Assembly (NCBI GenBank): GCA_944363505.1
Contig: CALVUD010000005.1
Location: 62,001-126,000 of the forward strand
From: an uncultured Clostridia bacterium
GTDB taxonomy: Bacteria; Bacillota; Clostridia; Christensenellales; DTU072
Direction of reading: 5' to 3'
DNA length: 64,000 nucleotides
In this document: positions 7,638-17,124 of the stretch, piece after piece
How the letters are laid out: each line of letters starts with the position of its first letter
Numbering within the stretch: position 1 is the first letter of the stretch
Position numbers and translations under genes: made by a program
The notes under the pieces: generated by a model
The model's input: only the letters and a program-made list of their open reading frames with translations
Databases searched by the model: none
Told to the model about the DNA's origin: nothing

Positions 7638-9029
7638 ATGCCGTATCGGAAATTAAAATCTGTTCTCAACGTTTCAGCGGTCGTTTTGCTGATAATAGTC
7701 GCGCTGGCTTTGTTTGCGGGAGTGGGCTATATTGTTTACGACGTCCTGACAAACGATACTTCGAGGGGTATCGTAATAGTAACCGCACTGCTCTCCGGCG
7801 GTCTGATCGCCACAGACGAGGACGGCACGGAATCCGTTATTTGGGATCCTGTTCCCATCGATGAGTTTCCCATACAGGAAATTTTGAGTACGGACGGTTC
7901 GTTGGACGTTAATCTCGCGCTGGAAAGCGTTACGAAAGCGTTCAACGCTTCCGGGCAGAATATGTTTTCAACGCTATTTAATCTTTTCGACAATCTCGAA
8001 GTCGTCGCGGAGACGGGCGAATCGGTGCTGAACGTACGCCCCGCGAATATGTCGGACTCCACTCATGCCAAATACGGCGTTCTGAACGTATACAAGGAAA
8101 CTTTCGATATGTTCGAGGAACGCTACGGCGACAAAGCCGAGGTAAGTGTTTTCAATTACGACTGGCGGCTGGACAACGAGCGTAACGCCGAGTTGCTGGA
8201 AAAGTACATAAACGAAAAAGGATATGACGAAGTGGTGCTGACTTCCCATTCGATGGGCGGCAACGTCGTGGCGGGTTATCTCGCCCGAAGCGCGGAAAAC
8301 CGCGAAAAGGTCAAACTGTACTGCGCCTACGCGCCGTCGCTGCTGGGTTCGGTGGACGCCCTCGCGTATCTGGAGGATCCCTCTTTGGTTCTGGACATGC
8401 TCGGCGCGCTGAATCTCGGCGCGCTTCAGTCGGTCGTCGAGCAGTTGGTAAGCAACATCGCAGGTCCGCTGCTGCGTTCCATGCCCTCGATTGCTCAGCT
8501 TCTGCCCAGCCCCTATCTGATGACTTCGGCGCAGTATTCCGAGGATTCGCCAATGATAACGGTGGACGGAAAAGCGATCGAAACGCCCGAAGAACTTATA
8601 GAGTTCTACTGTTCGCGGCCGTGGACGTCGACCGAGTCGGGAGAAAAAGCGTATATGTTCCAAACGGAAGATAACGGAAAAATCAGACTCGAAAACTTCT
8701 TCGACAGCGTTTACGTCGAAACGGAAAACGGCAAAGTACATTCCACCGAGCTGGTCAACACCGTGTATTTCGTGGGCACGGGAGTGTCGGGTAAGGAGCG
8801 CGCGGAATTCGTAACCGATCCCGTAAGCGGCGAAATCGTACTTAGCAAAACCTATACTTCGACGCGCGGCGACAATATGGTGCTGGAATATTCGGCTACC
8901 GCGGGAAAAGGGATCTCGGGCGACAACGTGGCGGTGTATCGGGGCTACGGACATCACGTCGTCGGAATCAAGTTCAAGGACGTACTGATGGAAAGAACCT
9001 TTGCCGAAACCGACAAGGTATTCGGCTAA
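7638..9029 (+). CDS. Membrane-anchored lipase/acyltransferase-like alpha/beta hydrolase (LCAT-type)
   Basis: This 463-residue protein has an N-terminal membrane anchor or signal segment (residues 8-30) and an extracytoplasmic alpha/beta hydrolase domain. The nucleophile elbow reads TSHSMGGNVV (Ser in the S-x-S-x-G position), and VFNYDWRLDNERN before it is the pattern of LCAT/phospholipid acyltransferase-like enzymes. A catalytic His is plausible in YRGYGHHVVGI near the end. It probably hydrolyses or transesterifies lipids at the cell surface; the substrate is unknown. The ATG at 7638 is preceded by ACGAGGTGGG. It is a single gene divergent from lgt. Confidence 0.75.
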   Translation: MPYRKLKSVLNVSAVVLLIIVALALFAGVGYIVYDVLTNDTSRGIVIVTALLSGGLIATDEDGTESVIWDPVPIDEFPIQEILSTDGSLDVNLALESVTKAFNASGQNMFSTLFNLFDNLEVVAETGESVLNVRPANMSDSTHAKYGVLNVYKETFDMFEERYGDKAEVSVFNYDWRLDNERNAELLEKYINEKGYDEVVLTSHSMGGNVVAGYLARSAENREKVKLYCAYAPSLLGSVDALAYLEDPSLVLDMLGALNLGALQSVVEQLVSNIAGPLLRSMPSIAQLLPSPYLMTSAQYSEDSPMITVDGKAIETPEELIEFYCSRPWTSTESGEKAYMFQTEDNGKIRLENFFDSVYVETENGKVHSTELVNTVYFVGTGVSGKERAEFVTDPVSGEIVLSKTYTSTRGDNMVLEYSATAGKGISGDNVAVYRGYGHHVVGIKFKDVLMERTFAETDKVFG

Positions 9030-9513
9030 AACCGATCCTATCATAAGGGAGAATTAAACATCACCCTTACTCGCAAATATATGGTGGACGTAAATGTATA
9101 TTAACAAAATATTTACGTCAACTTTTTGAGACGAATATGTGCGGCAAAATTATGGATGCTTCACTGTGTCGGCTTGGCGGTGTGACCTATGGTGTTAAAA
9201 TCCGATTTGTCGATAAACGAGCTCCCGAGAGTGTGCGGATTTATTTGGTTTAGAGTGATCATAGGCAAACTTTCCGGCGCATTACAGCGAACAGGATCCT
9301 GCGACTTACCGGGCGCATGATGCTTTGATATATTTTTTACTTTTATTAGAAACTTTGATAATCTTGATAAAAATCTATGAGATTAAATGACATAACGGCG
9401 CCCGAACGGGCGTCGCACGGATCAACGAACACAAATACGCGGCAACGCTATCGCATCGCCGCGTATTGTGTACATAAAAACAACTCTACCGCGAGGGGAG
9501 CGAAGTCGCAGGA
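9030..9513. other. Intergenic region with two long inverted repeats
   Basis: No gene is seen. GACGTAAAT/ATTTACGTC (9087-9095 with 9111-9119) lies 58 bases after the lipase-like gene and may end its transcript. CACAAATACGCGGC with GCCGCGTATTGTG (9430-9443 with 9458-9470) is a 13-bp stem with one bulge lying past the end of the LRR gene on the minus strand. Neither has a clear T run. Confidence 0.5.
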
Positions 9514-10497
9514 TCAAGCACCGAAGAAATTTTTGAGCTTGGAAAAAAATCCTTGTTTTCTCGGTGTCTCTTTATGCTCGACTCCTGCGCTGTCGATCGT
9601 GCCGTCGGTACAGGCGACAACATATTTGCCTGTATTGCGGTTCCACGCATCTTCTTTGCCTTCGCCAATTTTAACGACGGTTTTCCATTGCTCCATCGTA
9701 CCGTTATAAACGATTTTTTCCAACGAAGAACATTGCGCGAAAGCAACATTAGAAATATATTTGATTGTCGACGGCAATGTGACTTGCTTGAACGACTGAC
9801 CATAAAATGCGCCTTTACCGATATTTTTCACTCCCTCGGGAACGACGGGGTCGTCAACGGGAGCATATTCAAATGCAAATTCTTCTATGCTTACAACGCC
9901 GCTGTCAGGCAAAACCGCCCCGGGACAGCCCTTTATGATCGTTCCCGCCTTGTCGATTAGGCAGCCGCTTTCGGCGCGAAACTCCTCGTTTGCGGGATCG
10001 ACGTCAAAGGACAATATTTTTACACCGCGAAAGGAAGTCTCAGTGACGAAATTAAACTTTTTGCCTAAATGCAGCTTTTTTATTGTTCCGGATTTATTAA
10101 ACACGATGTCATACATCGACTCTAACGATTCTGGAAGATCTATTTGCTCAAGCGAAGGCATATGGGCAAACGCGCCGTCGTCGATGACCTCGACGTATTT
10201 GCCTACCTTGATGCGCTTCAATGCCACATATTCGGGTTGTAGCAACGTTTTGTTCCCTCCCGTGAACGCCTGTTGTCCGATCACGACGACAGGCTTGCCT
10301 CTATATGTGTCGGGAATGACGTATTCGGTCAACTGTTCGATTTCAGCATCGTGAAGAGCTATGTATTCGTTGTACTCATCGTCGGGGATGTCGTCTGTTG
10401 AATGATATTTCTGCGAAAGCTCGTAATCTGCATCAGTGACCAATGCATCAAAATACCAGCCTGATCCGTCGTCGCACTTAGAGTAATATTCCTTCAT
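9514..10497 (-). CDS. BspA-type leucine-rich repeat (LRR_5) protein
   Basis: This 327-residue protein has a short acidic N-terminal part (1-70) and then about seven LRR_5 repeats. Typical units are IDDGAFAHMPSLEQIDLPESL, IGKGAFYGQSFKQVTLPSTI and ISNVAFAQCSSLEKIVYNGT. It ends with the CTDGTI strand common at the end of such arrays and a basic tail. There is no signal peptide, so this one should be cytoplasmic, unlike most BspA-like surface proteins. The role is probably protein binding. The ATG is preceded by GGAGGCATT. Single gene with no obvious partner. Confidence 0.75.
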   Translation of the reverse strand: MKEYYSKCDDGSGWYFDALVTDADYELSQKYHSTDDIPDDEYNEYIALHDAEIEQLTEYVIPDTYRGKPVVVIGQQAFTGGNKTLLQPEYVALKRIKVGKYVEVIDDGAFAHMPSLEQIDLPESLESMYDIVFNKSGTIKKLHLGKKFNFVTETSFRGVKILSFDVDPANEEFRAESGCLIDKAGTIIKGCPGAVLPDSGVVSIEEFAFEYAPVDDPVVPEGVKNIGKGAFYGQSFKQVTLPSTIKYISNVAFAQCSSLEKIVYNGTMEQWKTVVKIGEGKEDAWNRNTGKYVVACTDGTIDSAGVEHKETPRKQGFFSKLKNFFGA

Positions 10498-10708
10498 AAT
10501 GCCTCCTTCACATGTTGTAATATTGATTAAAATTATATATTAACCATATATCGCTGTCAATGTTATAAATCGTGATTTTAACATCGTTTGTATTTATCGA
10601 CCGGCAAATATTCTTCTATAATACGTAATCAATACTCAATCGGATACTACCTGCCTCGTCGGATCAGCCTTTTTTGAACCCCTCGACTATCGCGGGGGTT
10701 TCGATGCA

Positions 10709-10741
10709 CAAAAAAACCGTCCTCGCGGACGGTTCTTTTTT
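10709..10741. terminator. Bidirectional terminator after rpsI
   Basis: AACCGTCC/GGACGGTT stem flanked by runs of A and T on both sides. It terminates rplM-rpsI on the minus strand. A second hairpin AACCCC/GGGGTT lies just beyond at 10677-10700. Confidence 0.85.
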
Positions 10742-10769
10742 GGGATAATATAATAGGAATAAATGATAA

Positions 10770-11183
10770 TTAACGTTTGCTGAACTGCGGAGCTTTACGC
10801 GCTTTGTGCAGACCGTATTTTTTACGCTCTTTCATTCTCGGGTCGCGGGTCATGAAGCCTGCCGCCTTGAGCGCGGGACGAAGGGTCTCGTCGGCTTTTA
10901 CCAACGCGCGCGCCACGCCGTGGCGGATAGCGCCCGCCTGTCCGGAGGGACCGCCGCCCTTTACGTTGACTGCCACGTCGTACTTTTCGGCGTTGCCGGT
11001 CAGAACGAGCGGTTGACGCACGATGTATTTCAGAGTCTCGAGTCCGAAATAATCGTCGATGCTGCGCTTGTTGATGACTATGTTGCCTTCTCCGCCGGGG
11101 ATAACGCGAACGCGGGCTATCGCCTTTTTACGTCTGCCGGTTCCCCAGAACTGCACTTTCTTCTTAACAACTTTCTTCGCCAT
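10770..11183 (-). CDS. rpsI: 30S ribosomal protein S9
   Basis: This 137-residue protein is S9: [21 protein letters not shown] at the start, [19 protein letters not shown] in the middle and the conserved basic tail ending in SKR that reaches the ribosomal P site. It follows rplM by 11 bases, the usual pair, and is followed by a strong terminator. Confidence 0.98.
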   Translation of the reverse strand: MAKKVVKKKVQFWGTGRRKKAIARVRVIPGGEGNIVINKRSIDDYFGLETLKYIVRQPLVLTGNAEKYDVAVNVKGGGPSGQAGAIRHGVARALVKADETLRPALKAAGFMTRDPRMKERKKYGLHKARKAPQFSKR

Positions 11184-11194
11184 ATCGCACCTCG

Positions 11195-11626
11195 TTACTT
11201 AAGTTTGAGCTCTTCGGGCTTTTGCGCCGCGTGTTTATGCTCCGCTCCCGAATAGACGAACAGCTTGGTGATCATCTGTCTGCCCAGAGAGTTCTTGGGA
11301 AGCATGCCCTTGACCGCCTTTTTGACGACGAACTCGGGTTTGGTCTTCATCAGTTTGTCGTAGCGCACTTCCTTCAGTCCGCCTACGTAACCGGTGTGGT
11401 AACGGTAAAATTTCTGCTCCGCCTTTTTGCCGGTAAGCACTACTTTGTCGCAGTTAACGACGATAACGTAATCGCCCGTGTCGACGTTGGGAGTGAACGT
11501 GGGCTTGTTTTTGCCGCGGAGTATCATTGCCACCTGTGCGGCAAGTCTGCCGAGAACCATTCCTTCGGCGTCCACGACGTACCACTTCTTTTCCACTTCA
11601 CCGGGCTTTGCCATATATGATTTCAT
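11195..11626 (-). CDS. rplM: 50S ribosomal protein L13
   Basis: This 143-residue L13 binds 23S rRNA early in 50S assembly. Recognised by [37 protein letters not shown] and [12 protein letters not shown]. It is first in the rplM-rpsI operon, with its own consensus promoter and a leader of about 70 nt. ATG follows GGAGGATTTACC. Confidence 0.98.
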   Translation of the reverse strand: MKSYMAKPGEVEKKWYVVDAEGMVLGRLAAQVAMILRGKNKPTFTPNVDTGDYVIVVNCDKVVLTGKKAEQKFYRYHTGYVGGLKEVRYDKLMKTKPEFVVKKAVKGMLPKNSLGRQMITKLFVYSGAEHKHAAQKPEELKLK

Positions 11627-11698
11627 GGTAAATCCTCCATTTGTGTGCTGCTGCGGCGAGGCTCTTTCGGGGCAAGTGCGAGCTGAATCTCCGCGTGC
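11627..11698 (-). promoter_or_regulatory. rplM mRNA leader (possible L13-binding leader)
   Basis: About 70 nt between the predicted start site and rplM, GC-rich and able to form short hairpins. Firmicutes often carry an autoregulatory L13 leader here. I could not match the known consensus by eye, so this is positional inference. Confidence 0.3.
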
Positions 11699-11704
11699 CT
11701 ATCT

Positions 11705-11733
11705 ATAATATTATAAAATCTAAGTTCTGTCAA
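11705..11733 (-). promoter_or_regulatory. Promoter of rplM-rpsI
   Basis: Minus strand TTGACA (11728-11733), 17 bases, TATTAT (11705-11710), separating the ribosomal pair from the ecf-truA operon upstream. Confidence 0.85.
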
Positions 11734-11770
11734 ATAAAATCGACAACTTTTTTGGCGTAATCGCTTGAAA

Positions 11771-12523
11771 TCATACGCCGATCGGCTCAAGTCCGTATTC
11801 CACGTTCTCCAAGGTAAGCGCGTTTGCGGGCAAAGTCTTTATGCCGCGCGCTCTTTCGCCCGTCGAAAACATCGCCTTTACGTCGTCGACGCCGATCTTG
11901 CCTTTACCCGCCGCCACGGCGCAACCAGCCATCACTCTGACCATGTTGTATAAAAATCCGTTGCCCGTAACGAAAACCGTTATCTCGTCGTCCGCAATTT
12001 CGGCGCGGGCGGAATAAACGCGCCTGACGGTGGTCTTTACGCCGCTGCCGGTGTTGCCAAACGCCTTGAAGTCGTGTTCGCCCTCGAACAAAGCGAGTAC
12101 GGCGAGAAATTTGTCGGTATCGAAGGGCGGCGTTATGCGGCAGTAACGCGCGCGCCTCAGCGGCGACGGCGTGCGGGAAATATAAAGTCTGTAGGAATAT
12201 GTTTTTTTCTTTGCGGAATATTGGGCGTGGAAGTCCGAAGGAACCTCTCTCAGCGCAACGGCTTTGACGTCGTCGGGGAGCAACGCGTTCAAAGAATACC
12301 TGAAACGCTCCTTGTCCAAGACGCGTTCGCTGTCGAAGTGTGCCGCCTGTCCCGCGGCGTGAACGCCGGCGTCCGTTCTCCCCGAAGCGTAAACGACGGT
12401 CTTGGATCCGAGAAGCGTCCGAAGCGCCGTTTCCACCTTTTCCTGGACGGTTACGGCGTTTTTTTGCCGCTGCCAGCCCGCGTAAGCCGCTCCGTCGTAT
12501 TCCAGAGTCAACAGGTATCTCAT
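11771..12523 (-). CDS. truA: tRNA pseudouridine(38-40) synthase TruA
   Basis: This 250-residue TruA makes pseudouridine at positions 38-40 of the tRNA anticodon arm. The catalytic motif ASGRTDAGVHAAGQ holds the essential Asp; LEYDGAAYAGWQRQ starts the fold and GNGFLYNMVRVMAG is the conserved C-terminal motif. ATG at 12523 is chosen because it overlaps the ecfT stop as ATGA and gives the usual MRYLLTLEYDG start; a longer frame adds six unlikely residues. Last gene of the ecf operon. Confidence 0.95.
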   Translation of the reverse strand: MRYLLTLEYDGAAYAGWQRQKNAVTVQEKVETALRTLLGSKTVVYASGRTDAGVHAAGQAAHFDSERVLDKERFRYSLNALLPDDVKAVALREVPSDFHAQYSAKKKTYSYRLYISRTPSPLRRARYCRITPPFDTDKFLAVLALFEGEHDFKAFGNTGSGVKTTVRRVYSARAEIADDEITVFVTGNGFLYNMVRVMAGCAVAAGKGKIGVDDVKAMFSTGERARGIKTLPANALTLENVEYGLEPIGV

Positions 12524-13368
12524 ACCGCGAACAGCCACCACGCCGCTTCGACCGACTGATAAGCGCCCCAGAAATTGTTGTTCAGCGCGACGACCAGCAC
12601 GATAAAAACAGCGGTGCCGATAACCCCTGCCAGATCCCGCCAGCCGAATTTCATCACCTGATACCTGGTGCGGTTGGGAGTGGCGTTATAGCACCTCGCG
12701 TCGAGCGCGAGCGCAAGCTCGTCGGCACGCCTGAAAGCCGACACGAACAACGGTATCAGTATCGGGAGCAGCGCCTTTGCGCGGCTGACGAGCCCGCCCG
12801 TGTCGAAAGAAGCTCCCCTAGCCTTTTGCGCCATCATTATCTTGTCCACTTCCTCGGACAGAATGGGTATGAACCTTAAGGCGATACTCATTATTACGGC
12901 GATGTCGTGCACGGGAACCTTGATATATTTCAGCGGCGACATCAGGCTTTCCATCCCGTCGGTTATGCCGGTGGGGGTAGTGGTGAACGTCAGCAGCGTG
13001 GTACCCATGACCAGCAATACCAGCCTTAACACCATCTTGACCGAAAAAATGATCCCTTCCAAAGATACGTTAAAGCGCCACCAGCTCCAGTAAACCGTTT
13101 CGCCGTTATAGAACATCAGATTCAGTATGCCCGTGAAGATAAGAATCATGATAATGGCTTTTATGCTTTTCAGCATCTTGGAAATCGGTATACGGGATAC
13201 CAAAGTCGCGCATATCACGCAAGCCGCCACCGCGATGTAAGACAGGAAATTCTTGGCGAGGAACACCGCCACGATGAACGCGACGACCAACACCAGTTTG
13301 ACGCGGGCGTCCATTTTGTGAGTGAACGAATCGCTGGGATAGTATTGCCCGAGAGTAATGTCCTTCAC
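12520..13368 (-). CDS. ecfT: ECF transporter transmembrane component EcfT
   Basis: This 282-residue membrane protein with about five or six membrane spans couples the two ATPases to vitamin- or metal-specific S components. The cytoplasmic coupling helices show the usual Ala-Arg-Gly motif in MMAQKARGASFD (around 185) and ADELALALDARCYN (around 235). Overlaps ecfA2 and truA by four bases each. No S component is in the window, so this is the shared group II module. Confidence 0.93.
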   Translation of the reverse strand: MKDITLGQYYPSDSFTHKMDARVKLVLVVAFIVAVFLAKNFLSYIAVAACVICATLVSRIPISKMLKSIKAIIMILIFTGILNLMFYNGETVYWSWWRFNVSLEGIIFSVKMVLRLVLLVMGTTLLTFTTTPTGITDGMESLMSPLKYIKVPVHDIAVIMSIALRFIPILSEEVDKIMMAQKARGASFDTGGLVSRAKALLPILIPLFVSAFRRADELALALDARCYNATPNRTRYQVMKFGWRDLAGVIGTAVFIVLVVALNNNFWGAYQSVEAAWWLFAV

Positions 13369-14216
13369 GATTTCAACCTCCCGAGTATGCCCGAGACAAG
13401 CGCCTCGACGTTAAGCGCGGGCGAGTCGATTTCGAAGCCGAACTCCGAAAGCATCCTCTTTATTTTCACGGTGTGCGGATAATCGAGTTCGGTATTATCC
13501 ACGACGTCGCTACGATTGAACAGCTCGTCGGGAGTGGTGTCCGCGATCAGTTTGCCGTTGTCCAGCACTATGACGCGGTTACAGTATTCGGCGATCTCGT
13601 CCATATTGTGAGAGACGATTATAACCGTTTTGACGAAGCTTTTTTTAAGTTCCGAGACCAAGGAAAGTATCTCTCTTTTCCCCACGGGATCGAGTCCCGC
13701 GGTGGGTTCGTCCAGCACCAATACTTCGGGCTTCGAGGCGATCACGCCCGCTATCGCCACCCTGCGCATCTGCCCCCCCGACAGTTCGAACGGGGATTTG
13801 TCGCCTATCTCTTTTATGTCGAGTCCTACCGAACGGAGCGCGTCCTCGGCTGCGCACGCCGCCTCTTTATCGCCGAACCCGAAGTTTTTGGGTCCGAATT
13901 CGACGTCTTTTTTGACGGTGTCGGCAAAAAGCTGATATTCGGGGAACTGGAACAACATCCCCACTTTTTTGCGCACTTCCTTCAGATCGACGCGCTTTGC
14001 CGAGAGGTCGACGTCGCCCAAAAAGATCTTTCCGCTCTGAATACGGATAAGCGCGTTCAGGTGTCTGGTAAGAGTCGATTTCCCCGATCCCGTGGCGCCG
14101 ACTATCCCCAGCGTGTCGCCTTCGTTCACCGTAAACGAAACGTTGTCGAGAGCCGTCTTTTCGAAGGGCGTCTTGGGAGAATATACGTAATTTAAATTTT
14201 CTGCTTTAATCTGCAT
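13365..14216 (-). CDS. ecfA2: ECF transporter ATPase EcfA2
   Basis: This 283-residue ABC ATPase has Walker A GATGSGKST, Q-loop LFQFPEYQLF, signature LSGGQMRRVAIAG and Walker B VLVLDEPTAGLDP, all intact. LFQFPEYQLF and the C-terminal extension are typical of the A2 subunit. It overlaps ecfA1 by 25 bases and ecfT by four, so the three are translated together. Confidence 0.95.
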   Translation of the reverse strand: MQIKAENLNYVYSPKTPFEKTALDNVSFTVNEGDTLGIVGATGSGKSTLTRHLNALIRIQSGKIFLGDVDLSAKRVDLKEVRKKVGMLFQFPEYQLFADTVKKDVEFGPKNFGFGDKEAACAAEDALRSVGLDIKEIGDKSPFELSGGQMRRVAIAGVIASKPEVLVLDEPTAGLDPVGKREILSLVSELKKSFVKTVIIVSHNMDEIAEYCNRVIVLDNGKLIADTTPDELFNRSDVVDNTELDYPHTVKIKRMLSEFGFEIDSPALNVEALVSGILGRLKS

Positions 14217-15058
14217 ATGCTCTTTGCCAGCTCCTCGTCCGTGATCGCGAAAGGCAGGTCGTATCCCGCCTCGATAAGCGCTTTCGACACCTTGCTCGCC
14301 ACGGGGAGTTCCAGCCCCGCGGCTTTTACCTTGTCGTAATTTAAAAATACATCTTTGGGCGCGCCCGATGCCGTTATTTTTCCGTCGTTCATCACGAAGA
14401 TCCTGTCCGCTTCGATGGCTTCGTCCATATAATGCGTTATCAGAACCACGGTCATGCCCTTTTCGCGGTTTAAATTCATCACCGTATCCATTATCTCGCG
14501 GCGCCCTTTCGGGTCCAGCATCGCCGTCGATTCGTCGAGGATGACGACGTCGGGACGCATCGCGAGAATGGCGGCTATCGCTATACGCTGTTTCTGTCCG
14601 CCCGAAAGCTTGTTGGGAGAACCCTTGCGGTATTCGGACATTCCCACCGTTTCAAGCGCCTCGGTAACGCGTTCCTCGATCTCGGCGCGTGGAATACCCA
14701 GGTTTTCGGGTCCGAACGCCACGTCGTTTTCGACGACCGACGCCACCATCTGATTGTCGGGATTCTGAAAAACCATTCCGACCTTTGACCTGACCTCGTA
14801 AATCTTATTTTCGTCCGCGGTATCGGTGCCCATGACCGTAACAATCCCCTCGTCGGGAATCAAAAATCCGTTCAGCAGCTTTGCAAGCGTCGATTTACCC
14901 GAGCCGTTACGCCCGAGGATCACCAGAAATTCCCCGCGCCTGACCTCGAGGTTTATCCCCGTAACCCCGCGGGAAACGTATTCGCCGCTCCTGTAAGAAA
15001 AATCAACGCCGTCCGCTTTTATGACGACTTCGTTTGAAACGCGCGCATTTTCGTCCAT
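14192..15058 (-). CDS. ecfA1: ECF transporter ATPase EcfA1
   Basis: This 288-residue ABC ATPase has Walker A GRNGSGKST, Q-loop VFQNPDNQMVASVVEND, signature LSGGQKQRIAIA, and Walker B VVILDESTAMLDPKG. The FQNPDNQ Q-loop is typical of A1. First gene of ecfA1-ecfA2-ecfT-truA. There is no Shine-Dalgarno; a promoter ends seven bases before the ATG. Confidence 0.95.
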   Translation of the reverse strand: MDENARVSNEVVIKADGVDFSYRSGEYVSRGVTGINLEVRRGEFLVILGRNGSGKSTLAKLLNGFLIPDEGIVTVMGTDTADENKIYEVRSKVGMVFQNPDNQMVASVVENDVAFGPENLGIPRAEIEERVTEALETVGMSEYRKGSPNKLSGGQKQRIAIAAILAMRPDVVILDESTAMLDPKGRREIMDTVMNLNREKGMTVVLITHYMDEAIEADRIFVMNDGKITASGAPKDVFLNYDKVKAAGLELPVASKVSKALIEAGYDLPFAITDEELAKSICRLKQKI

Positions 15059-15065
15059 AGATTGA

Positions 15066-15093
15066 AGTTTATCATACTTGTCCGTTTTTTCAA
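15066..15093 (-). promoter_or_regulatory. Promoter of ecfA1 operon, leaderless layout
   Basis: TTGAAA (15088-15093), 16 bases, TAAACT (15066-15071), seven bases to ATG. An alternative -10 TATGAT (15071-15076) also leaves a near-zero leader. Confidence 0.5.
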
Positions 15094-15141
15094 AACGAAA
15101 AGACTATAAAAAATTTTATAAAAACACAGCGTGTATCAAAC

Positions 15142-15639
15142 TTATCCGTCGACCGCCGTTTTTTTGCCGAAGCGCGCGGCGAGCGAGGCGTTGGTAAATT
15201 CCGCGTCCGAGGTAACGTCGCGTATGACGCGGATAAAATCGGGCAAAACGTATTCTTCGTTTTCGTCGTCGAGTTCTATTTCCAGGATACATTTGTCGCG
15301 CCAGAACGGAAACACGTCGATCTCGAGAACGTGAGAGGCAAAAGGCAGCACATACCTGTCCTTAGATATTTCGCCCACGGCTTTTTCTTTCAACTTCAGA
15401 TATTCCTCCGCATCGATCTCGCGTTCGTATTCTTCCCGCGTGAATCCGCCTATGAACCTTTTTGCGGTAAAGGTATGCTTTGCCGCGCCGGAGACGTCGA
15501 CGCTTCGGCGCACCCTCGCCGTGTCGAACCCCTCCTCGGGAACGAGATAGCTCTGCGACACGCTCCTTTTCCGAGCCGCTTTCAATACGCTCCCGGGCGG
15601 CATTTCTATCAGGAATTTTTTCTCGCGTTCCAGGTTCAT
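15142..15639 (-). CDS. CYTH domain protein (triphosphate tunnel metalloenzyme family)
   Basis: This 165-residue protein begins LEREKKFLI, the ExExK signature of CYTH proteins. It continues with alternating charged strands (RVRRSVDV, FTAKRFIG, EIDVFPFW, CILEIELDDENEE) that line the triphosphate-binding tunnel. Family members hydrolyse inorganic tripolyphosphate or act on nucleoside triphosphates; the substrate cannot be told here. Its ATG overlaps the stop of the sensor kinase as ATGA, so it belongs to the two-component operon. Confidence 0.85.
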   Translation of the reverse strand: MNLEREKKFLIEMPPGSVLKAARKRSVSQSYLVPEEGFDTARVRRSVDVSGAAKHTFTAKRFIGGFTREEYEREIDAEEYLKLKEKAVGEISKDRYVLPFASHVLEIDVFPFWRDKCILEIELDDENEEYVLPDFIRVIRDVTSDAEFTNASLAARFGKKTAVDG

Positions 15640-17048
15640 CTGTACTTCGGAAGCTCAATATAAAACGTGGAGCCTTTCCCCTTTTCGCTGATCACGCCGT
15701 ACACTCCGCCCGGGTGCTTTTCCATAACGGTTTTGACGATTGAGAGTCCTAAACCCGTACCTACGGTTGCCCGTTTGTGCGATTTATCGGATTTGAAATA
15801 TCTGTCCCAGATGTGCGGCAGAATGTTTACGTCCACGCCTTCGCCGTGGTCGGTAACCTCGACGCGCACGTTCGGACCTTTGGTGAACTGTCTGATCACG
15901 ACCACCTTGTCTTCGCCCGAGTAATTGACGGCGTTGTTTATCAGGTTGTACACGACCTGCGTTATCCTCTTTTCGTCGGCGTACACCAAGGCGCGTTCCT
16001 CGTGCTCGAACTCCAGTTTGTATCCGAGGTGCTCTATCAGCTTGCCGTGTCTTTCGACCAGGGCGGAAAGCGTCTTTACGAGGTCGAAGGTATCCAGACG
16101 CATCTTGTCGCCTTTTTCCTGTTCGCGGCTCAGATCCAGCATGTCGTTGACAAGCCCGGTCAGGCGCGCGGCTTCGTCGATTATGACGTCGAAGTTCTCG
16201 CTCTTGCCCGCTTCCGAAGGTATGTCGCGCATTAGCTCGGCATATCCCTTTATCAGCGTCAGCGGAGTCCTCAGGTCGTGCGATACGTTTGCGATGAGTT
16301 CGCGCCTGTAACGCTCCAGATCCGCCACTTCGCGCGCAGCTATCTCCAGTCCTTGTTTCAGCTCGTTGATCTCTTTATATCCGTGCGCCGAAATGTCGAC
16401 CGCTTCCGCGCCGCCTTTTGCGATGTCTGATGCTGCCTCCGTAAGCTTGATTATCGGGTCGGCGATGCCTTTGCCCAGTACGAAAGCTATCGTTACCGCC
16501 GCCACCAGCAGCGCGAAAGTCAATGTGGAAAGCGTAATTATCCAGGTAAGCCGCGTAGAGGCGGGCGGCGTTACCACGCTTTCCACGGTGATCAGCAGCG
16601 ATTCTCCGCCGGCAGTCTTGGCGATAACGCAGGTAATCGAAGTTACGGAACCCGCGGAGGCGATCGGAATGTCGCCCTCGAAGTCGTCGGGGTCGTAATC
16701 GGAAAGCGTGCCGTCGGAATCGTTCCCGTCGGCAGTAAATTTCCCGCCGTTTTCGAGAGTTTTCCCGTAATAATCCGCAAGGCTCTCCGCCGAAACGTTA
16801 TGGATCATGCAATCTGCATAAACGTGTTGCGAGTAAATTTCGTTGCCCGAGGAATCTGAGATCAAAATGCACGAATTGTCCGCATATGCGAGTTTTCTGA
16901 CGAGCAGAGAATAATTATCGTTGTCGATGTTTTCGGCTATCGCGTTTGCGGTGCGCAAAGCGTAATCGCGTTTGACGGCGCGGTATACGGGCGCAGAAGC
17001 AAGCAGATAAAATACCCACAACAAAGCTATGACTATAGCCATAGCCAC
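15636..17048 (-). CDS. Sensor histidine kinase (two-component)
   Basis: This protein has 470 residues from GTG. Segments: TM1 near the start, an extracellular sensor region (about 20-165), TM2 (170-195), HAMP (195-245), HisKA with ANVSHDLRTPLTLIKGYAELM, and an HATPase domain with NLINNAVNYS, DHGEGVD and GTGLGLSIVK. It autophosphorylates on His and should feed the adjacent response regulator. The start is uncertain: GTG at 17048 is the only standard start codon in frame, has no Shine-Dalgarno, and lies downstream of a plausible N-terminus (KWKDFPLRHKLIIVFT) that has none. Confidence 0.88.
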   Translation of the reverse strand: MAMAIVIALLWVFYLLASAPVYRAVKRDYALRTANAIAENIDNDNYSLLVRKLAYADNSCILISDSSGNEIYSQHVYADCMIHNVSAESLADYYGKTLENGGKFTADGNDSDGTLSDYDPDDFEGDIPIASAGSVTSITCVIAKTAGGESLLITVESVVTPPASTRLTWIITLSTLTFALLVAAVTIAFVLGKGIADPIIKLTEAASDIAKGGAEAVDISAHGYKEINELKQGLEIAAREVADLERYRRELIANVSHDLRTPLTLIKGYAELMRDIPSEAGKSENFDVIIDEAARLTGLVNDMLDLSREQEKGDKMRLDTFDLVKTLSALVERHGKLIEHLGYKLEFEHEERALVYADEKRITQVVYNLINNAVNYSGEDKVVVIRQFTKGPNVRVEVTDHGEGVDVNILPHIWDRYFKSDKSHKRATVGTGLGLSIVKTVMEKHPGGVYGVISEKGKGSTFYIELPKYR

Positions 17049-17124
17049 GGTAAAAACGATGATCAGTTTATGCCTCAGCGGAAAGTCCTTCCATTTTACG
17101 CGGGACTTCGCGCGGAAGCGTCTT

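Noticed and set aside
7974..9044. 356-codon minus-strand ORF opposite the lipase-like gene
   Set aside because: Shadow frame; the plus-strand gene has promoter, ribosome binding site, signal segment and lipase motif.
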